DNA of 64,000 bases. Source: Bacteroidia bacterium (GTDB taxonomy: Bacteria > Bacteroidota > Bacteroidia > JADZBD01). The position numbers were made by a program, and so were the translations under genes. The number at the start of each line of letters is the position of its first letter. The stretch's first letter is position 1. The stretch spans positions 1 to 64,000 of the forward strand of contig JADZBD010000007.1 of NCBI GenBank assembly GCA_020852255.1, written 5' to 3'. The notes beneath the pieces are model-generated. The model saw only the letters and a list, made by a program, of their open reading frames with translations. It was not told the origin of the DNA and made no database searches. Below are positions 18,126 to 27,633 of the stretch, one piece after another.

Positions 18126-19324
18126 TTTCCGAGAGTTTTAATAACAAAATTCACAATGTCTTTTGCCACTTCCGCCTTGGGCTTCAACTCAAATTTAATG
18201 GTTTTATTGTTTCGCGTGAGCAGTGTAATCTTGTTAGTGTCGGTACCAAAGCCTGCCCCCTTATCCTGCAGCGAATTCAGTACAATGGCATCCAGGTTTT
18301 TCCGGCGAAGTTTCGCTCTTGCGCTACGGATCCCATCGTCGCTCTCCAGCGCGAAACCGATCAGGATCTGACCTTTCTTTTTTCTTTTTCCCAGCTCCGC
18401 AAGTATATCGGCCGTAGGTTCAAGGGCCAGATGGGCGGGTGCCCTTTCTTTTTTGAGCTTTCCCTTTGCAATATGCACCGGACGAAGATCAGCAACGGCT
18501 GCTGATTTTATGATCAGGCGCACCGCCGGGGCAAATTTCATGCAGGACTTTCGCATTTCTTCCGCGGAACGTACGTTCACACGATGGATCCCTCCGGTTT
18601 GGGTGTCCGGACATCCGGGACCCGCCACCAGGGTTACTTCAGCTCCGGCGCGATTGAGCGCGTCGGCCAGTGAAATCCCCATCTTTCCGCTGGAATGATT
18701 CCCGATGAAACGTACATCGTCAATGGGTTCGTAGGTAGGGCCCGCTGTAACCAGCGCCCTGATTCCGCTCAGGGGAAGGCTCTTCTTAAAGAAACTTTCA
18801 ATGTTCCCGAGAATAATGCCGGGTTCGGCCATCCTTCCTTCTCCACTCAACCCGCTGGCCAACTCCCCTGTTCCAGGTGGAATAACCACAACACCATCTT
18901 TCTGGAGCAAAGCAATGTTCGACCGCGTGGTACGGTGTCGGTACATGTCCAGATCCATCGCCGGAGCTACCATCACCGGACACCGGGCAGACAGGTAAAC
19001 AGCCATGAGCAGATTGTCACAATTCCCATTCGCCATTTTTGCCAGCGTATTGGCCGTGGCGGGTGCCATTATAAGCAGATCACCCCATAATCCCAGCTTT
19101 ACATGACTGTTCCAGCTTCCATGATCGTCTCTGATAAAATCACTGTGAACCGCATTGCCGCTCAGCGTGGCAAGCGTGAGTTTGGTTACGAATTCTCCGG
19201 CGGAAGGACTCATCACAACTTTAACCTCAGCGCCTTTTTTTTTCAGCAGGCGAATAAGAAATGGGATCTTATATGCGGCGATCCCACCGGTAATACCAAT
19301 GATGATTTTTCTTCCCCTGAGCAT
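18122..19324 (-). CDS. coaBC: CoaBC: phosphopantothenoylcysteine synthetase/decarboxylase
   Basis: About 400 aa. The N-terminal flavin domain (CoaC) shows GITGGIAAYKIP and MAPATANTLAKMANG, including the conserved Asn. The C-terminal CoaB ligase has ALVTAGPTYEPIDDVRFIGNHSSGKMG and the Lys-rich KLKKE loop. It makes 4'-phosphopantetheine from 4'-phosphopantothenate and Cys for coenzyme A. The frame opens at TTG 19339, but ATG at 19324 (MLRGRKI) fits the family start best; ATG 19330 is also possible. A hairpin lies directly upstream. Confidence 0.95.
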   Translation of the reverse strand: MLRGRKIIIGITGGIAAYKIPFLIRLLKKKGAEVKVVMSPSAGEFVTKLTLATLSGNAVHSDFIRDDHGSWNSHVKLGLWGDLLIMAPATANTLAKMANGNCDNLLMAVYLSARCPVMVAPAMDLDMYRHRTTRSNIALLQKDGVVVIPPGTGELASGLSGEGRMAEPGIILGNIESFFKKSLPLSGIRALVTAGPTYEPIDDVRFIGNHSSGKMGISLADALNRAGAEVTLVAGPGCPDTQTGGIHRVNVRSAEEMRKSCMKFAPAVRLIIKSAAVADLRPVHIAKGKLKKERAPAHLALEPTADILAELGKRKKKGQILIGFALESDDGIRSARAKLRRKNLDAIVLNSLQDKGAGFGTDTNKITLLTRNNKTIKFELKPKAEVAKDIVNFVIKTLGK

Positions 19325-19339
19325 GGTCATTAAAATCAA

Positions 19340-19370
19340 AAGCCGCAGAAGCTGTTCGTTCCTGCGGCTT
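19340..19370 (-). terminator. Hairpin between rpoZ and coaBC
   Basis: A 9-bp stem AAGCCGCAG / CTGCGGCTT with a 13-nt loop is followed on the minus strand by TTTTGATTTTAATG. It lies 18 bp past the rpoZ stop and ends just before the coaBC start, so it may end rpoZ transcripts or attenuate read-through. Confidence 0.65.
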
Positions 19371-19387
19371 GAAACAGCATGGAAATA

Positions 19388-19726
19388 TTAATTGTTCTCC
19401 GCCTGAGTTTCGTTCAGGGGATTTCTATGGTATACCTTACCGTCCTGAAATTCCGCAATAGACATATCGGAAGGCTTGGGTAAACGCTCATAAAACTTGG
19501 AGATTTCAATCTGCTCCCGGTTCTCAAAAATTTCCTCCAGGTTGTCAGTGTGGGTGGCGAACTCCGCCAGCTTTCCGGTCAGCTCCTCTTTAATGTCGCT
19601 TTGGATCTGATTAGCCCGCTTGCCCAAAATGGCAATGCTCTCATAAATGTTGCCGGTTTCCTTGTCCAACTCGCGTACGTTACGGGTAACGGTCGTTACC
19701 TCTGCATTTGTCTTCTTATAATCCAT
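19388..19726 (-). CDS. rpoZ: RNA polymerase omega subunit, Bacteroidota type
   Basis: 112 aa from ATG at 19726 (MDYKKTNAEV). The frame is open 12 codons further back, but TAAATTCG within that stretch looks like the -7 box, which argues for the downstream start. The segment GNIYESIAILGKRANQIQSD is the Rpb6/omega core. The C-terminal FYERLPKPSDMSIAEF tail is characteristic of Bacteroidota omega. The protein helps assemble and stabilise RNA polymerase. Confidence 0.92.
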   Translation of the reverse strand: MDYKKTNAEVTTVTRNVRELDKETGNIYESIAILGKRANQIQSDIKEELTGKLAEFATHTDNLEEIFENREQIEISKFYERLPKPSDMSIAEFQDGKVYHRNPLNETQAENN

Positions 19727-19892
19727 TGATTCGGCTTTGTTTAGGGATGCGAATTTACGCATTTTTCATAGGATGGCAAAGCATTGATTGTCAGTTTGTT
19801 CCAAAATATAACCACTTGGTATATAAGTTGTTATAATTGCTTAAAGACCTTCTCACGCGCTTAGGTATCTTTAAGGCACAGGTAAGATTGTC

Positions 19893-20930
19893 ATGCACAT
19901 GAATTCAGTGAAAGAACTATTCCTTGTGGTACTGGCTGTGTTTCTGTTTTCAGAGATACAGGCTCAGGATCTGAACCAGGTTGATGCTGCAGGAAAAAAA
20001 CAGGGGAAATGGATCCGGAAATACAGTAATGGAACCAAAGCGTATGAAGGACAGTTTAAGGATGATAAACCGGTCGGGCTTTTCATCTATTACTACGAAG
20101 ATGGTGTGAAAAAGCGGGAGGCTGTTTTCAGTAAGAACGGAACGGTGGCACATACCAAAGTATTTACAACCGGAGGAAAGCTGATGGCCGCCGGGAAATA
20201 TGTTGACGAAAAGAAGGACAGCACATGGCGGTTCTATGCGGAGAAGGGCTGGCTGATCTCGGAGGAAAATTATATAAAGGGAAAGAGAGAAGGTTTATCT
20301 AAGAGTTATTTTGAGGACGGAACGGTCTCGTCGGAAACCACCTATAAGAACGACCGCAGAAACGGAGGAGTGACGGAATATTATGCTGACCGTTCTCCCA
20401 AAATGAAAGGAGCCTACCTGAACGATACGCTGGAAGGAAAGGTAACCTATTATTTCCCCGGAAATATTATCAGCGCGGAAGGCGTATACAAGCGAGGACT
20501 AAAGGAAGGAGTTTGGAAGCACTATACCTCGAAGGGCGTACCCGAAAGTCAGGTATTGTATAAAGGCGGAAAGGAAATTAAAAAGCAGATTGATAACGGG
20601 GTGCTCGAGGAATTTTTCCCGCCCAAAGTCAAAGCAAAGGACACGGTGGGGTATTCTCTCAAAACAAAGCCGGTTCCCCGTGCAACGTATACCATTAAAG
20701 GTGCAAAGAAGGACGGCCCCTTTGTGGAGTATCACGAAACCGGCAGGTGGGTGGTGGAAGCCAGAATGAACGAAGACGGGAAGGAAGAATATATTGAAGT
20801 ACTGCAGGGACAAAAGATTAGATGCAAAGGCACTTATAAGAATGGTCTTCTCGACGGAAAGATTACATGGTTTTCCGTGGATGGCAAAATAGAGAAAGAG
20901 GAGTTCTGGGAGAACGGGGTGAAGAAGTAG
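19893..20930 (+). CDS. Exported MORN-variant (YwqK-like) repeat protein
   Basis: 345 aa with a signal peptide (cleavage near QAQ). It carries at least eight repeats of the pattern G-x-W-x-x-Y-x-x-G-x-x-x-x-x-x-x-x-x-G (for example GKWIRKYSNGTKAYEGQF), the MORN_2 type often named YwqK antitoxin-like. No toxin gene lies next to it, so a toxin-antitoxin role is not supported here. It is probably a periplasmic or surface repeat protein of unknown role. ATGs at 19893 and 19899 are equivalent candidates. Confidence 0.85.
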   Translation: MHMNSVKELFLVVLAVFLFSEIQAQDLNQVDAAGKKQGKWIRKYSNGTKAYEGQFKDDKPVGLFIYYYEDGVKKREAVFSKNGTVAHTKVFTTGGKLMAAGKYVDEKKDSTWRFYAEKGWLISEENYIKGKREGLSKSYFEDGTVSSETTYKNDRRNGGVTEYYADRSPKMKGAYLNDTLEGKVTYYFPGNIISAEGVYKRGLKEGVWKHYTSKGVPESQVLYKGGKEIKKQIDNGVLEEFFPPKVKAKDTVGYSLKTKPVPRATYTIKGAKKDGPFVEYHETGRWVVEARMNEDGKEEYIEVLQGQKIRCKGTYKNGLLDGKITWFSVDGKIEKEEFWENGVKK

Positions 20931-20933
20931 CCG

Positions 20934-20941
20934 TATCTTTG
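20934..20941 (+). promoter_or_regulatory. -7 box TATCTTTG of mnmA
   Basis: TATCTTTG lies six bases before the ATG at 20948. This places the transcript start at or next to the start codon and rules out the longer frame opening at 20867. Confidence 0.7.
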
Positions 20942-20947
20942 CATCCC

Positions 20948-22030
20948 ATGTCTAAAGGAAAAGTACTTGTTGCTATGAGCGGAGGAATAGACTCTTCCGT
21001 TGCCGCCCTTTTGTTGCATGAGCAGGGATATGAAGTGGTGGGAATAACCATGAAAACATGGGACTATGCCGCATCCGGGGGAACAAAAAAGGAAACGGGA
21101 TGCTGTTCCCTTGACTCCATCAACGACGCACGTCAGCTGGCAGTTGATCATGGTTTTCCGCATCTGATATTGGATATCCGTAACGAATTCGGGGATTATA
21201 TCATTGACAATTTTGTTCAGGAGTACATGGCAGGACGTACACCCAATCCCTGTGTGTTGTGCAATACGCATATTAAATGGGAGGCACTGCTGAAACGGGC
21301 GGATCAGCTGAAGTGTGATTTTATTGCTACCGGCCATTATGCACAGGTGCGGAAGGAAAACGGCAGGTATGTGGTGTCAAAGGGAATTGACACGAAAAAG
21401 GATCAGTCCTATGTGCTGTGGGGACTCACCCAGGAGAGCCTGAGGCGAACGATATTTCCTCTGGGGCACATGCAAAAATCCGAGATTCGCAGAATCGCCG
21501 AGCAAAGAGGATACGGCGAGCTGGCTAAAAAGCCGGAAAGTTATGAGATCTGTTTTATCCCGGATAATGATTACAGGAGTTTTCTAAAAAGAAAAGTGAG
21601 CGGATTGGACAAGAAGTTGGAAGGAGGTAATTTTGTACTGTCCGATGGCACCATAGCCGGCAAGCACAAGGGCTATCCTTTTTATACCATTGGTCAGCGC
21701 AAAGGACTGGATATCGCGTTGGGGGAGCCGGTATTCGTTACTCATATTGATGCGCAGACTAACACGGTGTATTTGGGTCGTCAGGAGGATCTTCAAAAGC
21801 AGGAGATGAAAGTGGGTAAGATCAATCTTATCAAATATTCGGAATTACCCCGGGAATTTCAGGGCATTACCCGCATCCGCTATAAAGATCCCGGCACTTT
21901 AGCCACGATTACACAAGAAGGGCAGGAATTGAAGGTACTTTTTCACGCACCCGTGTCGGCTATTGCGCCGGGGCAGAGTGCTGTTATTTACGAGGGCAAC
22001 GACCTTGTGGGAGGGGGAATTATTGAGTGA
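20948..22030 (+). CDS. mnmA: tRNA-specific 2-thiouridylase MnmA
   Basis: 360 aa from ATG at 20948; an upstream in-frame ATG would overlap the MORN gene and lies before the promoter. PP-loop SGGIDSSVAA is at the N-terminus. Catalytic Cys residues are in NPCVLCNTHIKW and YEICFIPDND. GQRKGLDIALGEPVFV marks the C-terminal barrel. The enzyme adds sulfur to U34 of Lys, Glu and Gln tRNAs. Length is as expected. Confidence 0.96.
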   Translation: MSKGKVLVAMSGGIDSSVAALLLHEQGYEVVGITMKTWDYAASGGTKKETGCCSLDSINDARQLAVDHGFPHLILDIRNEFGDYIIDNFVQEYMAGRTPNPCVLCNTHIKWEALLKRADQLKCDFIATGHYAQVRKENGRYVVSKGIDTKKDQSYVLWGLTQESLRRTIFPLGHMQKSEIRRIAEQRGYGELAKKPESYEICFIPDNDYRSFLKRKVSGLDKKLEGGNFVLSDGTIAGKHKGYPFYTIGQRKGLDIALGEPVFVTHIDAQTNTVYLGRQEDLQKQEMKVGKINLIKYSELPREFQGITRIRYKDPGTLATITQEGQELKVLFHAPVSAIAPGQSAVIYEGNDLVGGGIIE

Positions 22031-22063
22031 TTCATTCCATTGGCGTATTTCCATTTCAAGTAG

Positions 22064-22071
22064 TATCTTTG
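22064..22071 (+). promoter_or_regulatory. -7 box TATCTTTG of the lipoprotein gene
   Basis: TATCTTTG ends four bases before the ATG at 22076, implying a leaderless transcript independent of mnmA. Confidence 0.65.
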
Positions 22072-22075
22072 GGTA

Positions 22076-22834
22076 ATGAAGAGGCACGCTTCATGGTGTT
22101 TTACAGCCCTGGTTCCGGTGTTGCTGATTTCCGCCTGTAAAAAGGACGGGCCGGCACCCAACGTAGGTTTTAGTTATTGCCCTGAAAAAACCGGCAGTTA
22201 TATTGAGTACGAGGCAGATAGTTTTGTGATGGATGAACAATGGGCGCCCGGGCAAGACACCACCTACTACTTTCGTATTAAGGAAGTACAACGTTCCGTG
22301 TTCACCGATAACGAAGGACGCCGTTCCATACGTATTGAGCGGTACAAGAAAAAGTTTAATCCTGCGGTGCCTTATTCCCAGCAGAGCTGGACTTTCACCG
22401 ATGCCTGGTACCTTACCCGCACCACCCGGGGAGTAGAAAGGGTGGAGGAGGATATGCGCTACTTACGCCTGATCTTTCCGGTAAAAACAGGTGCCGACTG
22501 GAACGGAAACAGTATGAATGTAATGGAGGAATGGCCCTACACCTATCGCTCGGCCCACTCCCAGGAAACAATTAACGGATTACCTTTTGATTCAGTAGCC
22601 ACCGTAGAGCAGATAAATTATTCGGACCTTGTTACTACCAAATACGGTGTCGAAAAGTACGCCGCGGGGCTCGGCCTGGTATATAAAAAGCTGATATTGC
22701 TGGGAAAACAGCAGTCTTTTCCCAATCAGCCTCCTCCCTACGGAGATACGGTATCACTGCAAAGCCAGTATTGGTATTATCCTGATAAGGCAGTGATCTA
22801 TGAACAACGTATTCTTTCCTATGGCACAGAGTAG
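22076..22834 (+). CDS. Putative lipoprotein of unknown function
   Basis: 252 aa. The N-terminal signal ends in the lipobox LISAC followed by KKDG; Lys-rich residues after the Cys are common in Bacteroidota lipoproteins. The mature part is mostly beta, with several Tyr/Trp-rich stretches and no motif I recognise. It has its own promoter. Probably anchored in the periplasm or outer membrane. Confidence 0.82.
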   Translation: MKRHASWCFTALVPVLLISACKKDGPAPNVGFSYCPEKTGSYIEYEADSFVMDEQWAPGQDTTYYFRIKEVQRSVFTDNEGRRSIRIERYKKKFNPAVPYSQQSWTFTDAWYLTRTTRGVERVEEDMRYLRLIFPVKTGADWNGNSMNVMEEWPYTYRSAHSQETINGLPFDSVATVEQINYSDLVTTKYGVEKYAAGLGLVYKKLILLGKQQSFPNQPPPYGDTVSLQSQYWYYPDKAVIYEQRILSYGTE

Positions 22835-22861
22835 AAACGCAAAATCTTAACCACATCAACA

Positions 22862-22940
22862 CACTCTCCTCTCATATCTTATTTTCATATCTTATATCTT
22901 TTATATCTCTTAACTTTTATATCTTTTATCCTATTTTTCC
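22862..22940. repeat. AT-rich imperfect repeats before the subtilisin-like gene
   Basis: The short word CATATCTTAT/TATATCTTTTA recurs several times in a pyrimidine-rich tract that ends ten bases before the ATG at 22950. No clean -7 box is seen. It could be a promoter region prone to length change. Confidence 0.45.
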
Positions 22941-22949
22941 TCCCCCACC

Positions 22950-24605
22950 ATGCTAAAACTATTATACCTTCTTCCGCTGATACTTTCTGTTGAATGCTTT
23001 GCACAAACCAAATACTGGGTGCAATTCACGGACAAGAACAATACTCCTTATACCGTAACCAATCCAGCGGCATTCTTATCCAGCCGATCAATACAAAGGA
23101 GAGCGAACCAGGGTATACCAGTTACGGTGCAGGACCTGCCGGTGGATCCGAATTACATTCAACAAGTGCTCAATGCCGGGGCGGTTACATTGATTAATCG
23201 TTCAAAATGGTTCAATGCCATTACAATTCAAACTTCAGATGCCAATGCCCTTACTGCAATTCAGGGATTTTCTTTTGTGGTGAACGTGCAGCCGGTACAG
23301 CGTTATGTGCTGAACAACGACATTGAAGAGCAAAGTATTTCGCCTGTGGATTTTACACAGCGTATTGATTTTACCGAAGAGCCAACGGCCTTTAATTACG
23401 GTACATCTTACACACAGGTGAATCAGATCGGGATGGTGTGTATGCACAATCAGGGATGGACGGGGAACAACATGGTGATCGCTGTGCTCGATGCCGGCTT
23501 TCTGAACGCAGATACTCTGCGGATTTTCGATAGTCTTTTTTTACAAAACCGGATTCTCGGTACATGGGATTTTGTAAGCAACAATGCATCAGTGTATGAA
23601 GATAACGGCCACGGCACAATGGTGCTCAGTTGTATGGGAGCAAACTGGCCGGGTGTGATGATTGGCACAGCACCCCATGCTAAATACTGGCTGTTGCGAA
23701 CAGAGGAAGCGGCAACGGAGTATGTGATCGAGGAGGATAACTGGGTTTCAGGTGCAGAATTTGCAGACAGCGTGGGAGCCGATGTGCTAAACACCTCCCT
23801 TGGCTATACGGTTTTTGATAATTCATCCCAGAATCATACGTATCAGGACATGGATGGGAATACCACACGCATTACCATTGCAACAGACATTGCGGTAAGC
23901 AAAGGAATGTTCGCAGTGAACTCAGCAGGGAATTCCGGTAACAATTCATGGAATTTTATCGGTGCTCCCGCGGATGCAGACAGTGTACTTGCGGTGGGCG
24001 CCGTAGACGGAAGCGGAGCCTACGTAAATTTTTCATCGAATGGCCCAACCTATGACGGTCGTGTGAAGCCGAATGTGGCGGCAATGGGGTCGGGTGTGGT
24101 AGTAGCCAATCCATCCGGAGGCATAACCACATCGGGAGGAACATCCTTCGCTTCTCCGCTTACGGCCGGATCGGTTGCCGCACTTTGGGGCGCACACCCT
24201 ACATATAACGTAATGACAATTTTTAATGCCATTCAAACCACCGCATCGCAGTTCGCTAATCCCGATACCCTGCTGGGATACGGAATCGCCAATTTCTGCA
24301 ATGCCAACCTTACGGTGGGAAGTACCGGCCCTTCCCCGTTTAACAACAGTATGATCCTTCAGCTTTTCCCGAATCCTACGTCCGGAGAATTCTATTTCGA
24401 TTTCTATTCAGCGGAAACGCAGGATATCATTGTTAGCCTTACAGATGTAGCCGGAAGAGAGCTGCTGCTTGACGGACGGCATGTGCAAAATAATTCAACC
24501 ACACGGTTCATGGTAAGGGAAGTGCCTTCATTCAACAGCGGGGTTTACATCCTTAAGCTTACCACACGCTCAGGGCAGATTGTAAGAAGAATCGTAAAGA
24601 AGTAA
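22950..24605 (+). CDS. S8 family serine peptidase with T9SS sorting domain
   Basis: 551 aa. Signal peptide 1-18 (…VECFA-Q). A short N-terminal prodomain-like stretch is followed by the subtilase fold with D181 (VIAVLDAGF), H221 (DNGHGTMV) and S399 (GGTSFASPLT), so all three catalytic residues are present. The last 80 residues from LFPNPTSGEF, ending in RRIVKK, are a type A T9SS sorting domain. It should be a secreted or surface-bound endopeptidase. It converges with the beta-lactamase-fold gene two bases away. Confidence 0.94.
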   Translation: MLKLLYLLPLILSVECFAQTKYWVQFTDKNNTPYTVTNPAAFLSSRSIQRRANQGIPVTVQDLPVDPNYIQQVLNAGAVTLINRSKWFNAITIQTSDANALTAIQGFSFVVNVQPVQRYVLNNDIEEQSISPVDFTQRIDFTEEPTAFNYGTSYTQVNQIGMVCMHNQGWTGNNMVIAVLDAGFLNADTLRIFDSLFLQNRILGTWDFVSNNASVYEDNGHGTMVLSCMGANWPGVMIGTAPHAKYWLLRTEEAATEYVIEEDNWVSGAEFADSVGADVLNTSLGYTVFDNSSQNHTYQDMDGNTTRITIATDIAVSKGMFAVNSAGNSGNNSWNFIGAPADADSVLAVGAVDGSGAYVNFSSNGPTYDGRVKPNVAAMGSGVVVANPSGGITTSGGTSFASPLTAGSVAALWGAHPTYNVMTIFNAIQTTASQFANPDTLLGYGIANFCNANLTVGSTGPSPFNNSMILQLFPNPTSGEFYFDFYSAETQDIIVSLTDVAGRELLLDGRHVQNNSTTRFMVREVPSFNSGVYILKLTTRSGQIVRRIVKK

Positions 24606-24607
24606 AT

Positions 24608-26128
24608 TTATTTTTTCCGGAAATCGTAATCGCCGGTTTCAAGAAAATCCGGCAGGCTGAGCGTGAGGCCGGACACATTTCCGCCTTTCAAATCCAGGTG
24701 CAGTATACTCCACCGGAACTCCGGATCGTTGTAAGTGAGATAGAATTCATCCGGCCCAAGGTACAGGAGTTTACCGATCAGATTCGGATGGGCCGAAAAA
24801 CGCATCTGGTAATGATCTTTTTCCGGCTGCACGGTAATCTCACCGTAATGCGTGTTGTGGTATTTGCCCGGAAAACTATTTTTTATATTTCCGGGAATTT
24901 TCGCCTTCGGATCGATCCGCGACAGGAGCAGTTTCTTTTCTTCTTCTCTTTTTTCTTTGAAATAGGTGAATTGTTCATACGCCTTCCGGCAATGATCCAT
25001 ATCGCTTGTGCCCAGGTAGGCATCCAGAATTTTATAAAAAAGACATTCAAACAGCTCCTGATCGTCGTAATTGGTGAGTATAACTACCCCAAAGCCTTCC
25101 TCGGGAAGAAAACCACAGCGCGAAAGCATGCCGTCTACACCGCCGGAATGGGAGATAAGAAGCTTTCCGTGGTAATCGTTCAGAAACCAACCCAATCCGT
25201 AGTTGCCAAAATGCTGCCGCCCGGGGGTTTGTGCATTCGGTAGTCCGGTGAAGATCAGTGTGCGTGCCTTCCATGTGTTCCATATTGCCTGACGCTGAAT
25301 AGGCGCATTCAGTGTGTCCAGCTGGTAAAGAAGCCACTTTGACATATCCGAAACGGAAGAAAGGATGGAGCCACACGGCGCAATGTTGTCAATGTTCCGG
25401 TGAGGGATGGAAATAACTTCTTCTTTGTCATTATAGGTATGGGGAGATGCTACGTTTTTTTGCAGAAGCAGATCATTGGTAGAGGTCAGTGTGTGCGTCA
25501 TCCCAAGCGGAGAGAGAATCATTTCCTTCACAAGTGTATGCCAGTCTTTTCCTGTAGCACGTTTCAGAATCTCTCCCGTTACAGCGTACCCCATGTTGAA
25601 ATAACCGAAGCGTGTGCGGTAGTCGTAAGAAGGCTGAAGATAGCGAAGCCGGTAGATAAGATCCGCAGTAGAGTAGGAAGAACCCCATGCCACAAAGTCG
25701 CCGGCGAATGTTTTGAAGCCTGCGCGGTGCGAAAGCATATCTGCTATGGTGGCATACTTTCCGGCCATGGAATCCATAAGCAGGAAATCGGGAATAAATT
25801 TGCTCACACGATCGTCTGCAGAGAGGTTACCGCGCAGTTCCAGCATACTCACAAGTGTTCCCGTGAACGCCTTGGTATTGGATCCAATGGCGAAAAGCGT
25901 ATGTTCATCCACTTTTTCGGGTTTGCCTGTTTCCCGAACGCCGTAGCCTTGAGAGAAAACAACTTTTCCGTGGTAAACAATAGCCACGGCCATCCCGGGT
26001 ACTTTCCAGCGTTTCATTTCCATCTCAATGATGGAATCCATAAATGGAAACGTTCCAGGAATTTGGGCAAAAAAAGCAGCGCTTTTAAAAGCGAAGCAAA
26101 TCAGAAGAATATAAGATGCTCTTTTCAT
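24608..26128 (-). CDS. Class C beta-lactamase-fold serine hydrolase, exported
   Basis: 506 aa with a signal peptide (about 1-22). The Beta-lactamase (PF00144) motifs are S83-N-T-K86 in AIGSNTKAFTG, YFN in RFGYFNMGYA, and HSGG in ISHSGGVDGM in place of KTG. A C-terminal DUF3471-like domain follows. Such proteins are usually D-Ala carboxypeptidases, esterases or peptidases rather than resistance enzymes, so no drug phenotype is implied. It ends two bases before lpdA's reading frame region begins downstream of lpdA's stop side, which makes a joint transcript with lpdA likely. Confidence 0.9.
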   Translation of the reverse strand: MKRASYILLICFAFKSAAFFAQIPGTFPFMDSIIEMEMKRWKVPGMAVAIVYHGKVVFSQGYGVRETGKPEKVDEHTLFAIGSNTKAFTGTLVSMLELRGNLSADDRVSKFIPDFLLMDSMAGKYATIADMLSHRAGFKTFAGDFVAWGSSYSTADLIYRLRYLQPSYDYRTRFGYFNMGYAVTGEILKRATGKDWHTLVKEMILSPLGMTHTLTSTNDLLLQKNVASPHTYNDKEEVISIPHRNIDNIAPCGSILSSVSDMSKWLLYQLDTLNAPIQRQAIWNTWKARTLIFTGLPNAQTPGRQHFGNYGLGWFLNDYHGKLLISHSGGVDGMLSRCGFLPEEGFGVVILTNYDDQELFECLFYKILDAYLGTSDMDHCRKAYEQFTYFKEKREEEKKLLLSRIDPKAKIPGNIKNSFPGKYHNTHYGEITVQPEKDHYQMRFSAHPNLIGKLLYLGPDEFYLTYNDPEFRWSILHLDLKGGNVSGLTLSLPDFLETGDYDFRKK

Positions 26129-26130
26129 GA

Positions 26131-27522
26131 TCAGAGATGGATCACCTCTCCATAGGCCGCTGCGGCGGCTTCCATTACCGCCTCACTCATGGTGGGATGA
26201 GGATGCACACCCTTGATGATCTCCTGTCCGGTAGTCTCCAACTTTCGTGCCATCACAATCTCCGCGATCATCTCCGTTACATTCATGCCGATCATGTGTG
26301 CTCCAAGTAATTCTCCGTATTTCGCATCGAAGATCAGCTTTACAAAACCATCTTTGTTCCCCCCGGCACTGGCTTTACCCGATGCGGTGAACGGAAACTT
26401 CCCAACCTTGATCTCCAGCCCCTTTTCCCTCGCCATTTTTTCAGTTATACCTACGGATGCCACTTCAGGAGTGGTGTAGGTACAGCCGGGAATATTCCTG
26501 TAATCAATCGGCTCCGGATGGTGTCCGGCGATCTTTTCTACACAGGTGATTCCTTCCGCGGAAGCCACATGCGCAAGCGCCTGCCCGCCCACACAGTCAC
26601 CGATGGCATAATAACCCGGAATATTGGTCTGATAATACTTGTCTGTAACAATTTTTCCTTTGTCGGTAACAATGCCGGTCTCTTCCAACCCAATATTTTC
26701 CAGGTTGGCCTGGATTCCCACCGCGCTCAGCACTACCTCGCATTCAATCTGCTCCTCGCCCTTCGGTGTTTTGATCTTTACCTTGCAGCCGGTACCTTGT
26801 GTATCTACGGACAGCACCTCAGAGGAAGTAAGCACCTGCATACCGGTTTTTTTGAAGGAACGTTCCAGCTGTTTGGAAACTTCCTCGTCCTCCAGAGGCA
26901 CAATTCCCGGGAGAAATTCTACAAGCGTCACCCGGGTTCCCATGGTCTGATAAAAATAAGCGAACTCTGATCCGATGGCGCCTGAGCCTACTACCACCAT
27001 GCTTGCGGGTTGTTTCGGCAAGGTCATGGCTTCGCGGTATCCGATGATTTTTTTTCCGTCCTGCGGAAGATTGGGAAGTACTCTTGAACGTGCTCCGGTA
27101 GCGATAATTATATGTTTTGCTTCAAGCAGCGTAATCTTTCCGCTCTCGTCTTTTACTTCTACTTTCTTTCCGGGTTTCACCTTCCCTGTCCCTTTGATCA
27201 CTTCCACCTTGTTTTTTTTCATCAGAAACTGTACCCCCTTGCTCATGCCTTCGGCCACTTCGCGGGAACGTTTTACCACCGCGGAAAAATCTGCAACTGG
27301 CTTTCCTGATACCGTTATCCCGTAGTCGGCTGCGTGATTCAGGTAATCAAAAACCTGCGCCGATTTGAGAAGCGCCTTCGTTGGAATACATCCCCAGTTC
27401 AGACAGATCCCTCCCAGCTCGGAACGCTCCACCACTGCTGTTTTCAAGCCGAGCTGTGAAGCACGAATGGCCGCTACATATCCTCCCGGACCGGAGCCAA
27501 TGATGATAATATCAAAGTTCAT
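26131..27522 (-). CDS. lpdA: Dihydrolipoyl dehydrogenase
   Basis: 463 aa. FAD-binding GSGPGGYVAAIRA starts at residue 9, the redox-active disulfide is C40/C45 in GGICLNWGCIPTKAL, the NAD domain is VVGSGAIGSEF, and the C-terminal active-site His-Glu pair is in HPHPTMSEAVMEA. It reoxidises lipoamide in pyruvate/2-oxoacid dehydrogenase or glycine cleavage complexes; no other complex gene is adjacent. Full length. Upstream TAATTTCG may be a weak -7 box. Confidence 0.96.
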   Translation of the reverse strand: MNFDIIIIGSGPGGYVAAIRASQLGLKTAVVERSELGGICLNWGCIPTKALLKSAQVFDYLNHAADYGITVSGKPVADFSAVVKRSREVAEGMSKGVQFLMKKNKVEVIKGTGKVKPGKKVEVKDESGKITLLEAKHIIIATGARSRVLPNLPQDGKKIIGYREAMTLPKQPASMVVVGSGAIGSEFAYFYQTMGTRVTLVEFLPGIVPLEDEEVSKQLERSFKKTGMQVLTSSEVLSVDTQGTGCKVKIKTPKGEEQIECEVVLSAVGIQANLENIGLEETGIVTDKGKIVTDKYYQTNIPGYYAIGDCVGGQALAHVASAEGITCVEKIAGHHPEPIDYRNIPGCTYTTPEVASVGITEKMAREKGLEIKVGKFPFTASGKASAGGNKDGFVKLIFDAKYGELLGAHMIGMNVTEMIAEIVMARKLETTGQEIIKGVHPHPTMSEAVMEAAAAAYGEVIHL

Positions 27523-27620
27523 AAGGATCAGATTATTTCCCGACGAAATTAAGGAAATTACCGATGGACGTAGCTTTCTGCGCCGACATCTTTCCGGCTC
27601 ATTTTCAACACTCTATTTAT

Positions 27621-27628
27621 TACCTTTG
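27621..27628 (+). promoter_or_regulatory. -7 box TACCTTTG of the M61 peptidase gene
   Basis: TACCTTTG ends five bases before the ATG at 27634, a leaderless arrangement. Confidence 0.65.
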
Positions 27629-27633
27629 GATTC

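Noticed and set aside
19893-20930. Toxin-antitoxin role for the YwqK-like repeat protein
   Set aside because: The protein has a signal peptide and no toxin gene is adjacent; the family name alone does not support it.
24608-26128. Antibiotic-resistance beta-lactamase
   Set aside because: Motifs fit the broad PF00144 hydrolase group with HSGG in the third box and a C-terminal extra domain; resistance is not implied.
25400-26155. 251-aa plus-strand open frame
   Set aside because: It is antisense to the beta-lactamase-fold gene, with no promoter, signal or motif of its own.
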